Source: Anaerolineae bacterium
GTDB taxonomy: Bacteria > Chloroflexota > Anaerolineae > Aggregatilineales > Phototrophicaceae
Reading direction: 5' to 3'
Assembly: GCA_025454715.1 (NCBI GenBank)
Contig: JALONY010000085.1
Location: 1-11,671 of the forward strand
Length of the DNA stretch: 11,671 nt
The position numbers and the translations under genes are program-made. The notes beneath the pieces are model-generated. The model did no database searches. It was not told the DNA's origin and was given only the letters and a program-made list of their open reading frames with translations. Shown piece after piece: positions 1 through 7,115 of the stretch. Positions within the stretch are counted from its first letter, which is position 1; every line of letters starts with the position of its first letter.

Positions 1-2427
1 CACCGCGTCCACCGCATACGACGGCACCACGGGCGCCGCCGCCGTCACCAGCGCACCGGTCACACCGGCGGCATTGGCGGGCGCAACCGCGTAGTGGTAG
101 ACGAAGCCGTTGACCACCGAGGTATCGATGTACTCACCGCCCACCACCGGCTCACTGGTGATGCGCTCATAACCGCCGACGGCCACCGGGCTACGGAACA
201 CATGATAGGCCGCCGCCCCGTCCATCGCATCCCACGCCACCGTGACCTGCCCAGTGGCCGCCTCAGCCGTCACCGCCGGAGCTTGCTGCGCCGCCATGAA
301 GGTGGCCGCGTCCGCCGTCACCGTCCAAATCGCCGTGCTGCGCGCCGCCACCGTCACCGCCGCGCCGCCGTCGCTACTCACCGTCTCTTCGGTGCCGAAC
401 GCAGGCGACAAGCTCAGGCCAGCAGGCAACACACCCGCCGCAAACCCAGCCGGTAGCGCATAGCTCACCGGCTCATCCGACACGTTCACCACCACCAACG
501 CGGCGTTGCCCGCCTCGGCATCCAACCGCACGAACGACAACACCTCATCGGTCGCCTCGATGGTCACCATCGCGCCCTCGCGCAACGCGGGGTTATCCTT
601 GCGCAACGCGCCCAACGCTTGATAGTGCGCCAAAACGTCCTCGTTCGGCGCATCGTAATGATCGCCGCTCTCATCCGGCCACGGGTACGGGGCGCGGTTA
701 TACGGGTCGTCTTGCCCGCCGATGTTCGGCGCATCAATCGCGATTTCATCACCGTAGTAGATGGTCGGGGCACCCGGCAAGCTGTACAGCACCGAGGCCG
801 CCAATTTCAGCGACTCGACATCATCGCCCAGCGCATACAACAAGCGCGCCGTATCGTGGCTACCCAGCAGGTTCATCATCGCACGGTACGCCATCGGCGG
901 GTAATCTTCCTCGACCGACCGGATGGTCGTCTCGAACTCGGCGGGGGTCAGCCCGACGATGCGCCCGTCGTTATCGGCGAAGTCCGAGCCGTTGACGAGG
1001 CCGATGATGGCGCGGCGGAAGCGGTAGTTCATCACCGAGTCCCACTCATCGCCCAACAGCCACTCGGTCGAGTCGTTCCATTCCTCGCCGATGATGACCG
1101 CCTCGGGGTTCACGCTACGCACCACGCGGCGGAAGCCTTCCCAATAGGTGTTGTCGGCGTCGCGCCCGTTGTCGATGTCGCCGCCCACGTCCAAACGCCA
1201 GCCGCCGATGCCCTCGTTACCCCACAGGCGCGCCACGCTGTCCTCACCACGGAAGAAGTACGCCCGCGGCCCAAACTTGGTATTGTCGATCTTGGGGATG
1301 CTGTCGAACCCGAACCACGACACGTAATAGGTGTTGCCCGCCCCATCGTCCACGCACGCCGCAGGCTCGGGGCCGGTCGGCGGCTCGAAGAAGAACCAAT
1401 CGCGGTACTCGCTGTCCACGCTCTCGCACGCGCCGAGGTCTCCCTCGAACCGCTCATAGCGGTCAAACAACACGCTATCGCTACTCATATGGTTAAACAC
1501 GCCGTCGAGGATGAGCACGATGCCCCGCGCCTCGGCCTCGCGCACCAGCGTCTGGAAGTCTTCAAGCGACCCCAAAATCGGGTCAACCGCCTTGAAATCG
1601 ACCGTGTCATACCGGTGGTTGCTGCGCGCCTCGAAAATCGGGTTCAGGTAGATGGCCGTCACGCCGAGGCTTTGCAGATAGTCCAGCTTCTCGGTGATTC
1701 CGGCGAAGTCTCCGCCGAAGAAGTCGCTGTTGAAGTAGCCCAAGCCGCTCTCGGTCGTGCGCGTGCGCCCGTCCACCGGCGGCGCGTTCCACGTCTCCTG
1801 ATAAATCAGGTCGAGCTCACCATAGAACGTCTCGCTACCCGAGGCGGGGTCGTTGGCGCGGTCGCCATTGCGGAAGCGGTCGGGGAAAATCTGGTAGATG
1901 ATCGCGTTACGCATCCACTCGGGCGTATAAAATTCTGGGTCATACACGCCAATCTGGTAGCTGGCATCGACCGAGACATCCATGGCAGCGCCCACGCCAC
2001 CCTTGTCGGCAATCCGGTACTCGCCGCTGGTCAGCGTGTCGTCCTCGTAATACCACACCCGTGCGCCCTTGCGGACGATGAAGCGGTAATACAGCACGGT
2101 CGTCTCGTCACCGGCCTCCAAGGTGGTCTCCCACAGCGCATAGCCTTCCGGCGTCACCGCCGCCAGCGACAGCGGCAACACGCTTTGCGACTGGGTGCGG
2201 GTGTTGTAGACGCGCACGTTGGCCGCGTCGATTTCGCCCTCCAATGCCCGCAAGCGCACCGTCACCGACGTGCCGAACGGCACCGCCCCGACCGGCGTGC
2301 GGAACAAATCATCGCGGCTGTCGTGCAGCAAGCCCGACTCCGGCGCATCTTGTGCGGCAGCCGTCACCGACAGCGCCAGCACCACCAACACGAGCGCCCA
2401 CCAGCGCCCAAAAGTCTTTAAGCTCAT
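1..2427 (-). CDS. Secreted GH13 alpha-amylase / amylopullulanase-type glucan hydrolase, 3' end missing
   Basis: The reading frame is open from the ATG at 2427 to the window edge (809 codons), so the C-terminus is cut off. The N-terminus is a typical signal peptide: KTFGRWW, a hydrophobic run, then an Ala-Ala-Ala site before Gln26, so the enzyme should be exported. A beta-rich N-terminal region (about 28-165) precedes the GH13 barrel, which opens near residue 172 with NAIIYQIFPDRFRNGD. The GH13 signatures are intact: DGVFNH (308-313), GGWRLDVGGD with nucleophile Asp413, IIGEEW with acid/base Glu448, and LLGSHDT with Asp525. A C-terminal beta domain and a fibronectin type III-like module (about 712-800, VTVAWDAMDGAAAYHVFR) follow. 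This order resembles neopullulanases and amylopullulanases acting on starch, pullulan or maltodextrin; exact specificity cannot be read. The start is supported by GAGGGA just upstream. The preceding gene is insulated by a terminator, so it is probably transcribed alone. Confidence 0.93.
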   Translation of the reverse strand, partial: MSLKTFGRWWALVLVVLALSVTAAAQDAPESGLLHDSRDDLFRTPVGAVPFGTSVTVRLRALEGEIDAANVRVYNTRTQSQSVLPLSLAAVTPEGYALWETTLEAGDETTVLYYRFIVRKGARVWYYEDDTLTSGEYRIADKGGVGAAMDVSVDASYQIGVYDPEFYTPEWMRNAIIYQIFPDRFRNGDRANDPASGSETFYGELDLIYQETWNAPPVDGRTRTTESGLGYFNSDFFGGDFAGITEKLDYLQSLGVTAIYLNPIFEARSNHRYDTVDFKAVDPILGSLEDFQTLVREAEARGIVLILDGVFNHMSSDSVLFDRYERFEGDLGACESVDSEYRDWFFFEPPTGPEPAACVDDGAGNTYYVSWFGFDSIPKIDNTKFGPRAYFFRGEDSVARLWGNEGIGGWRLDVGGDIDNGRDADNTYWEGFRRVVRSVNPEAVIIGEEWNDSTEWLLGDEWDSVMNYRFRRAIIGLVNGSDFADNDGRIVGLTPAEFETTIRSVEEDYPPMAYRAMMNLLGSHDTARLLYALGDDVESLKLAASVLYSLPGAPTIYYGDEIAIDAPNIGGQDDPYNRAPYPWPDESGDHYDAPNEDVLAHYQALGALRKDNPALREGAMVTIEATDEVLSFVRLDAEAGNAALVVVNVSDEPVSYALPAGFAAGVLPAGLSLSPAFGTEETVSSDGGAAVTVAARSTAIWTVTADAATFMAAQQAPAVTAEAATGQVTVAWDAMDGAAAYHVFRSPVAVGGYERITSEPVVGGEYIDTSVVNGFVYHYAVAPANAAGVTGALVTAAAPVVPSYAVDAV

Positions 2428-2473
2428 CGTTCCCTCGACACAAAACCTAAGCGTTCAAAAGCACGCCGCACAC
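2428..2473 (-). promoter_or_regulatory. Amylase 5' region with ribosome binding site
   Basis: Only 46 nt lie between the terminator T run and the amylase ATG. GAGGGA followed by a 3-nt ACG gap precedes the ATG and is a plausible Shine-Dalgarno site, though close. I cannot see a convincing -10/-35 pair here, so the amylase promoter either overlaps the terminator or is atypical. Confidence 0.4.
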
Positions 2474-2511
2474 AAAAATGTCGGCGTGCCCCTTACTGTA
2501 GCACGCCGACA
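2474..2511 (-). terminator. Intrinsic terminator after the small thioredoxin-like gene
   Basis: A perfect 11-bp inverted repeat (2479-2489 with 2501-2511, stem GCACGCCGACA) encloses an 11-nt loop. On the minus strand it is followed by five T (2478-2474). It sits between the stop at 2554 and the amylase start at 2427, so it should end the 2554-3045 transcript and separate it from the amylase gene. The plus-strand side has no T run after the stem. Confidence 0.85.
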
Positions 2512-2553
2512 AAAACGTTTCCCGATTTCTGTACAATCTACCTAAACAATCGC

Positions 2554-3045
2554 TTAATGCTGGAGCCAATCGGGCAAGTCGGGCGCGGCCACCGAGTCCA
2601 ACATCTTCCCCAGCTCATCGGCCTTCAGCACGCTGGCCGTCCCCTCACACCGCCACAAAATCACCCCAGACGAGTCGACGAGGAACAAATACAGCTCATC
2701 CTCGTCCAAAATGCCGAGGCGCTCGCGAAACAGCGGCTTATCGACATACAACGTGATGACCGTCTCGAGCGACAACTGGTCTTCCAAGACGAAGCTGGTA
2801 CGCAACGTGTCGTCTTGTGCCGCTTGGTCTTCCAACGACATCGTTTGCAGCGTCGGCACCTCATAAAACCGCACCCGCGCATACTTCTGGCGCATCAGCT
2901 TCAGATATTTCAGCCACGTCTGCACCGCAAACTGATGCGTCGGGTTGAACAAGACCAACAGGATATTGAACTCACCCTCCAGCGTAAACGGGATGGTCAA
3001 AGACCGCCCGTCCAAGCTCTGCCCGTGCGTCGTCGGGAAATACAT
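2554..3045 (-). CDS. Small thioredoxin-fold-like protein without CxxC, function unknown
   Basis: A 163-residue cytosolic protein with no signal peptide or membrane segment. The pattern resembles a thioredoxin/peroxiredoxin-type fold: a beta strand NILLVLFNPTHQF (27-39) leads into a helix, and near the end a strand pair ELYLFLVDSSGVILWRCEG (117-135) matches the common beta-hairpin of such folds. Where a thioredoxin would carry CxxC, this protein has NPTHQF, and its only cysteine is Cys133, so a normal dithiol redox role is unlikely. The fold call is by eye and is an inference. The gene lies between two intrinsic terminators and has a TATACT -10-like box upstream, so it is probably monocistronic. 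A purine-rich run of G about 10 nt before the ATG may serve as ribosome binding site. A general hypothetical protein is the safe label. Confidence 0.75.
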   Translation of the reverse strand: MYFPTTHGQSLDGRSLTIPFTLEGEFNILLVLFNPTHQFAVQTWLKYLKLMRQKYARVRFYEVPTLQTMSLEDQAAQDDTLRTSFVLEDQLSLETVITLYVDKPLFRERLGILDEDELYLFLVDSSGVILWRCEGTASVLKADELGKMLDSVAAPDLPDWLQH

Positions 3046-3091
3046 CGAAAAAACGCCCCCACCCTGTCGATTGCCTTCATGTCGTTTTGCC

Positions 3092-3100
3092 CTAGTATAA
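3092..3100 (-). promoter_or_regulatory. Candidate -10 box for the 2554-3045 gene
   Basis: On the minus strand the sequence reads TTATACTAG, containing TATACT (3099-3094), a five-of-six match to the sigma-70 -10 consensus. It gives a transcription start near 3087 and a leader of about 40 nt. The -35 region would fall inside the upstream terminator stem and is poor. The same nine bases occur before the histidine kinase gene. Confidence 0.45.
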
Positions 3101-3132
3101 AAAAAGGCCGAGGCTTAGAACACCCTCGGCCT
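3098..3132 (-). terminator. Intrinsic terminator of the kinase-CpXC operon
   Basis: A perfect 9-bp stem (3105-3113 with 3124-3132, AGGCCGAGG / CCTCGGCCT) has a 10-nt loop. On the minus strand it is followed by seven T (3105-3099, the first overlapping the stem). It begins 25 nt after the CpXC stop at 3157 and fits a rho-independent terminator for leftward transcription. Confidence 0.9.
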
Positions 3133-3156
3133 ATCTGGTCTATCCGGCGTATCCGC

Positions 3157-4497
3157 TTAGCCGTTCGCCATCTGGTCTGCCACGGCGTGCAGCTCACGCA
3201 GGCGATGGCTCAGGTCGGCGCGCCCTTGCTCGGCCACCATGTCCGCCGTCCGCGCCAGCAACTCGACGAGGCTCGGCCCGAAATGCTTCAAGCCCTCGCC
3301 CAACAGTTGTAACGCCGTCGCGTTATCGACCGACAGCAATTGGTTCAAGAACTGCACCTCGGGCGGCATGGTCTGGTTAATCATCGCCACCACCGCCTCA
3401 TACACTTGCTTCAGCCGCGCACTGAGCTGGATATCGCGCCGCCGCTCGGCCTCTTGCAAATTGCCGGTCAAGACGGTCATGAACGACTCGTCAATCATGC
3501 CGGCGTTGGCTTGCAACATCTCCTCGATGTTGGGCGCGTTCACCAGCGCTTGCAAGAATTGTAGTGCCGTGCCCAGCCGCGCCTGCGCCTGCTGATCGAC
3601 CAACACGATCAACTCTTGCATCATCCCCTTCATCGCGTCCAACGCCTCGCGTTGCGCCGAGTCGGTCGTCTGGGCAATCTCGGCATCCAACAACGCGAAG
3701 AACGCATCGTCCAACACCGGGCGAATCAGCCCGACCAACGCCTGTATCTTGGCCTCGTCACCGGCATACGACACCGCCACGCGCAAGAAGTCCGCTTGGC
3801 TGGCGTCCTCGCCCAAGCCCTCCAGCTCATCGGCCACCTGCGCCATCACCTCTTGCTGGTGCGCTTGTTGTGCCTGCAATTCCTTGCCGAAGCTCGACCG
3901 CTCGACCACCACCTGCTGGGTCGCCATCACCGCCTGCGCCATATCCGCACGCCCCGACTGCGCGAGGCGTTGCGCCAGCGACGTAAACGTCTGGACGAAA
4001 CGGGCATCGATGATGGCGTCATGCTCCTCGATCAAGGCCGCCAGTTCCTCATCGCTGGCCTCGACGAACTGCTGCACCAATTGGGTGCGCGCCTTGGCGT
4101 CGTTAATCATATCGGGCGTCACGCCGTCGGCCTGCAACACCATCTCGATTAAGCCTTGCATCGTCAGGGCGCGCTTGGGGCTGAACATGTAGCCCTTGAA
4201 GTTCTCACGCGGCAACATCTTCATCAGGTCGCCGATGATGCGCTCCATCTGGTCTTTGGTCACGTTCAGTTCCATCGGAACCATCGCCACCAACAGCTCT
4301 TTGCCCCCATCGTGATACAACAGCGGCACGGCCACCGTGTTCACCGTCCCGCACGCGCTACACTGCACGCGGTTGAGCTGCTGGTTGACGAGTTGCGCCT
4401 TCAGCGCCGGTTCCTTCTGCGCGTCCAAAAACGACACGATACGCGCCTGTATCGGCTGCCCGCAGTTCGAGCAGCGAATGGTCGAGGTCGATTGCAT
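3157..4497 (-). CDS. CpXC-domain protein with long helical C-terminal region
   Basis: 446 residues, cytosolic. The N-terminus carries two Cys pairs, RCSNCGQPI (Cys9, Cys12) and QCSACGTVN (Cys46, Cys49), the only cysteines in the protein. They are followed by a strand-rich stretch (VAVPLLYHDGGKELLVAMVP). This matches the CpXC domain, a predicted zinc-binding module of unknown function. From about residue 80 to the end the sequence is almost entirely predicted helix, rich in Ala, Gln, Leu and Glu with few Gly or Pro, and ends LHAVADQMANG; it may be a repeat-like scaffold. The ATG at 4497 is preceded by AAGGAG (4512-4507) at a 9-nt spacing. It lies 27 nt behind the histidine kinase stop and before a strong terminator, so the two genes are probably co-transcribed. 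That suggests a signalling link, but no biochemical role can be read from sequence. Confidence 0.85.
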   Translation of the reverse strand: MQSTSTIRCSNCGQPIQARIVSFLDAQKEPALKAQLVNQQLNRVQCSACGTVNTVAVPLLYHDGGKELLVAMVPMELNVTKDQMERIIGDLMKMLPRENFKGYMFSPKRALTMQGLIEMVLQADGVTPDMINDAKARTQLVQQFVEASDEELAALIEEHDAIIDARFVQTFTSLAQRLAQSGRADMAQAVMATQQVVVERSSFGKELQAQQAHQQEVMAQVADELEGLGEDASQADFLRVAVSYAGDEAKIQALVGLIRPVLDDAFFALLDAEIAQTTDSAQREALDAMKGMMQELIVLVDQQAQARLGTALQFLQALVNAPNIEEMLQANAGMIDESFMTVLTGNLQEAERRRDIQLSARLKQVYEAVVAMINQTMPPEVQFLNQLLSVDNATALQLLGEGLKHFGPSLVELLARTADMVAEQGRADLSHRLRELHAVADQMANG

Positions 4498-4524
4498 GAC
4501 GAATGGCTCCTTATCTTAGGGAAG

Positions 4525-6105
4525 TCAGGGGTGTCTGGGCAAACGGAGATGAAACGTCGAGCCTTCGCCCAATTTGCTCTCGACATCGAGGATACCGTGA
4601 TGCGCGTCGATGATGGCTTTGGCCAAGTACAAGCCCAAGCCCGTCCCGGGCGTCGCCTTCCTCAGCACCCCCTCGACCCGATAAAACCGGTCGAAGATGC
4701 GCTCTTGGTCGGCCTGCGCGATGCCCACGCCTTGGTCACGAATGTAGACCGAAGCCCACTGTGCATCGTACCGCCCACCGATTTCGATGCTGCCGCCGTT
4801 GGGCGAATACTTGATCGCGTTGCTCACGAGGTTTTCCAGCACCTGCCGGAGCTTGGCCTCATCGCCCATCACGTGCGGGTAATTGTTCTGAAACTTCAGC
4901 ACCAACGGGTGCTTGGTCGTCTGGCTCCGAAAACGCGCCGCCACCCGCTCGGCCAGCTCGGGCAACCACACATCGCCGAGGTCGAGGCTCACCCCCCGCT
5001 GTGCCTGTATCTTGCTGGCGGTCAGCAAATCCTGAATCAGCCCCGTCAAGCGGTCGGCCTCGTCCTCGATGACCTTCAACGTCTCCCGCACGATTTCGCC
5101 GTCCCAATCGCCATCGTCGCGCTGGAGCGTCGCCGCATACCCTTTGATGATGGCCACCGGCGTCTTCAGCTCATGCGAGACCACCGAGATGAAGGTGTTC
5201 TGCGTCTCTTGTGCCTGCCGAAAGTTGGTGATGTCGCGCACGTTGGCCACAATCTGCGCCAGCGCGTTGTTGTCCGCCGACAGCATCGGCGCGTAGGTGA
5301 TGCCGACGCTCAAGGTTTGCCCGTTTTTCTGGCGCAAATCCCCCTCGACGTACAAGGTGTTGTGCGCGGGCTCAACGGGGCTATTGAACGGGTACCCCGC
5401 CTCGATGGCCTCGCGTAGGCTCCCGACCGTCCCGCTGTCCCATTGGATGATCGAGTCGTGCGGCGCGCCCACGGCCTCCGCCACACTCCACCCCGTCATC
5501 CGCACCAACGCCTCGTTGAACTGCCGAATCACCAAATCACGGTCGAGGATGAACACCCCATCGGCGCTGTGGTCGAGGATGGCCTGAAGCTGGCGCCGCT
5601 CCTGCGCGACCACCGCATACAATTGCGCGTTGTTGACCGCGATGGCCGCTTGGTCGGCAAAGCTCTGCAACACCTGAATCTCGTCACCGGTAATCGTGCT
5701 GGCATACGCCCGAAACACGATCAACAAGCCCAGCGCCCGCCCCGCAAACGCCAATGGCAAGGTCAAGGCTTGGCGCAAATCTGGGTTGATCATCTGCGCC
5801 ATCACCTGCATCTCGCGCTCCAGCACCTCGCGGGCGGGTTCGGTCTTCAGCAGTTCCACCACACCCGCCAGATGCTGCGCGATTTTGGGCAGGTGCTCGG
5901 CCTCTAGCCCCACCGTCGCCCGCGGCACGAACACGCCGCTTTCGTCGCTCAAAGCCACCAGCCCGACCTGCGCGTTGGTCATGATGGCCGACGCTTGCAA
6001 GACGCGCCGCAAGACCTCGTCCACGTCCAGTTGGGCGGTGATGGCTCGCGAGATTTGTAGCAAGAAATCGCGTTGACGAACTCGGAGGTCAGGTAAGCTC
6101 AGCAT
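4525..6105 (-). CDS. Cytosolic GAF-PAS sensor histidine kinase
   Basis: 526 residues with no membrane segment or signal peptide, so an intracellular sensor. Domains in order: a GAF domain (about 20-165, ending SFADQAAIAVNNAQLY), a PAS domain (about 170-295, with AILDHSADGVFILDRD and NVRDITNFRQA), a HisKA dimerisation domain with H-box SVVSHELKTP (phosphoacceptor His311), and a HATPase domain. The HATPase motifs are intact: N-box LENLVSNAIKYSPNG (Asn425 and Asn429), G1 RDQGVGI (456-462), F-box IFDRFYR and G2 GTGLGL (487-491). It should autophosphorylate on His311 and pass phosphate to a response regulator, but none is encoded in this window. The CpXC gene follows 27 nt downstream. A TATACT box lies only 6 nt before the ATG and no Shine-Dalgarno precedes it, predicting a leaderless message. 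The ligand of the GAF or PAS domain cannot be inferred. Confidence 0.95.
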   Translation of the reverse strand: MLSLPDLRVRQRDFLLQISRAITAQLDVDEVLRRVLQASAIMTNAQVGLVALSDESGVFVPRATVGLEAEHLPKIAQHLAGVVELLKTEPAREVLEREMQVMAQMINPDLRQALTLPLAFAGRALGLLIVFRAYASTITGDEIQVLQSFADQAAIAVNNAQLYAVVAQERRQLQAILDHSADGVFILDRDLVIRQFNEALVRMTGWSVAEAVGAPHDSIIQWDSGTVGSLREAIEAGYPFNSPVEPAHNTLYVEGDLRQKNGQTLSVGITYAPMLSADNNALAQIVANVRDITNFRQAQETQNTFISVVSHELKTPVAIIKGYAATLQRDDGDWDGEIVRETLKVIEDEADRLTGLIQDLLTASKIQAQRGVSLDLGDVWLPELAERVAARFRSQTTKHPLVLKFQNNYPHVMGDEAKLRQVLENLVSNAIKYSPNGGSIEIGGRYDAQWASVYIRDQGVGIAQADQERIFDRFYRVEGVLRKATPGTGLGLYLAKAIIDAHHGILDVESKLGEGSTFHLRLPRHP

Positions 6106-6111
6106 GACGCT

Positions 6112-6120
6112 AGTATAACA
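6112..6120 (-). promoter_or_regulatory. Extended -10 promoter of the histidine kinase gene
   Basis: On the minus strand the sequence reads TGTTATACT, an extended -10 (TGn) joined to TATACT (6117-6112). Six bases separate it from the ATG at 6105, so transcription should begin at or next to the start codon. A weak -35-like CTGACC lies at 6142-6137 with a 19-nt spacer. It occupies the short gap after the ROK stop at 6169, so the kinase operon probably has its own promoter. Confidence 0.6.
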
Positions 6121-6168
6121 TGCAGCGTTTGGCCGCGGTCAGGGCGCACATGATTTCTGACAGGCTTC

Positions 6169-7065
6169 TTACGCGCCCAAACGCGCCGCCAGCCCGCTCA
6201 AATCGCCGCGCCCCCCATCCGATAACGCCAAAATGCCCGCCCCAATCAACCCGGCATCGCCGCCCAACGCCGCAGGAACGATGTCGAACCCCTCCAGATA
6301 GGCCGGTGTGCTGACATGCTGGCGGATGGCCGCCCACATCGGGTCGAACAACAATGCGCCCAGCTTGGTCACCCCGCCGCCCATCACCAACCGTTCGGGG
6401 TTGAACAAGTGCAACAGGTTGACGATTCCCACGCCCAGCACGGTCGCCGCCCGCCCAATCACGTCCAACGCCAGCGCATCGCCCGCCAACGCCGCCGCGC
6501 CCACGTCTCGTGTATCGAACCCCTCGACCTCGCCCAACCGTGACCCCGCCCCGCTCGCCAGCGCTTCACGCGCCATCCGTGCAATGTGCGGGCCACTGAC
6601 CAACGTCTCGAACAAACGCACGTCCTCTGGCGAAACCGCCATCAACATCACCCCGGGCTCCCCTGCGAGGCCATGCGCCCCCGCCAATAGCTTCCCATCG
6701 ACGATGATGCCGCCACCCACACCCGTGCTCACCGTCATATAAATCATGTTGCGCGTGCCACGCCCAGCACCGCACAAATACTCCCCCAACCCCGCCGCGT
6801 TGGCATCATTCCCCACCGTCACCGGCACGCCCAGCGCGGTCAAAATCACGCCCGTAAACGGGTCGAGTGGGCCGGGTGCCCCCAGTCCAACCCCAGCCAC
6901 CGGCGTCCCGTCGTCCGGCCACACCGCCCGCACCGACTCGAGGATGGCGTCCACCACCGTCTGCGCATTCCGCGCATCGGTCGGGCGCGCATCGCGCCGC
7001 ACGATGTTCAACCGCTCATCCAACAACGCCGCCCGAGTTTGCGTCCCCCCGAGGTCTACCGCAAT
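6169..7065 (-). CDS. ROK-family sugar kinase-like protein, possibly degenerate; start uncertain
   Basis: The frame encodes a ROK-family (glucokinase-like) protein. Visible motifs are the ATP phosphate loop VDLGGTQTR at the N-terminus, GLGAPGPLDPFTGV, the catalytic-Asp motif VTVGNDANAAGLGEY, STGVGGG, and the C-terminal LFNPERLVMGGGV. The frame is open back to a stop at 7113-7111, but between that stop and the DLGGT motif there is no ATG, GTG, TTG or CTG. ATT at 7065 is the only start-like codon and is used here as a placeholder; the TTG at 7026 would delete the phosphate loop. Compared with known ROK kinases about 18 residues are missing between GVILTA and LGVPV. The usual ExGH motif reads EPGV, and the CxCGxxGC zinc cluster is absent. 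It may be a diverged ROK protein, a decaying gene or, less likely, carry assembly errors. It is divergent from the 7116 gene. Confidence 0.75.
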   Translation of the reverse strand: MAVDLGGTQTRAALLDERLNIVRRDARPTDARNAQTVVDAILESVRAVWPDDGTPVAGVGLGAPGPLDPFTGVILTALGVPVTVGNDANAAGLGEYLCGAGRGTRNMIYMTVSTGVGGGIIVDGKLLAGAHGLAGEPGVMLMAVSPEDVRLFETLVSGPHIARMAREALASGAGSRLGEVEGFDTRDVGAAALAGDALALDVIGRAATVLGVGIVNLLHLFNPERLVMGGGVTKLGALLFDPMWAAIRQHVSTPAYLEGFDIVPAALGGDAGLIGAGILALSDGGRGDLSGLAARLGA

Positions 7066-7115
7066 GAACGCCCAATGGTTTAACGCGAATCGTAGTGTAG
7101 TGGCAAGGGTTTACT
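7066..7115. promoter_or_regulatory. Divergent intergenic region
   Basis: About 50 nt separate the ROK gene from the plus-strand gene at 7116, so both promoters must lie here or overlap the genes. On the plus strand AAGGG (7105-7109), 6 nt before the GTG at 7116, is a good ribosome binding site. On the minus strand TACACT (7099-7094) is a weak -10 candidate for the ROK gene. No clear operator palindrome is visible. Confidence 0.4.

Noticed and set aside
619..2421. A 600-codon plus-strand open frame
   Set aside because: It lies opposite the amylase gene, is rich in Arg, His, Val and Ala with no recognisable domain, and is a typical by-product of GC-rich coding on the other strand.
2997..3080. 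A 27-codon upstream frame (ATG at 3080) overlapping the start of the 163-residue gene
   Set aside because: It could be a leader peptide given the predicted transcript start near 3087, but it has no ribosome binding site and no repeated or regulatory codons.
4498..4524. Possible promoter between the histidine kinase and CpXC genes
   Set aside because: The 27-nt gap holds only the ribosome binding site; no -10 or -35 box is visible.
4156..5418. A 420-codon plus-strand open frame
   Set aside because: It lies opposite the CpXC and histidine kinase genes, which have clear domains and ribosome binding or promoter signals; its composition is that of a shadow frame.
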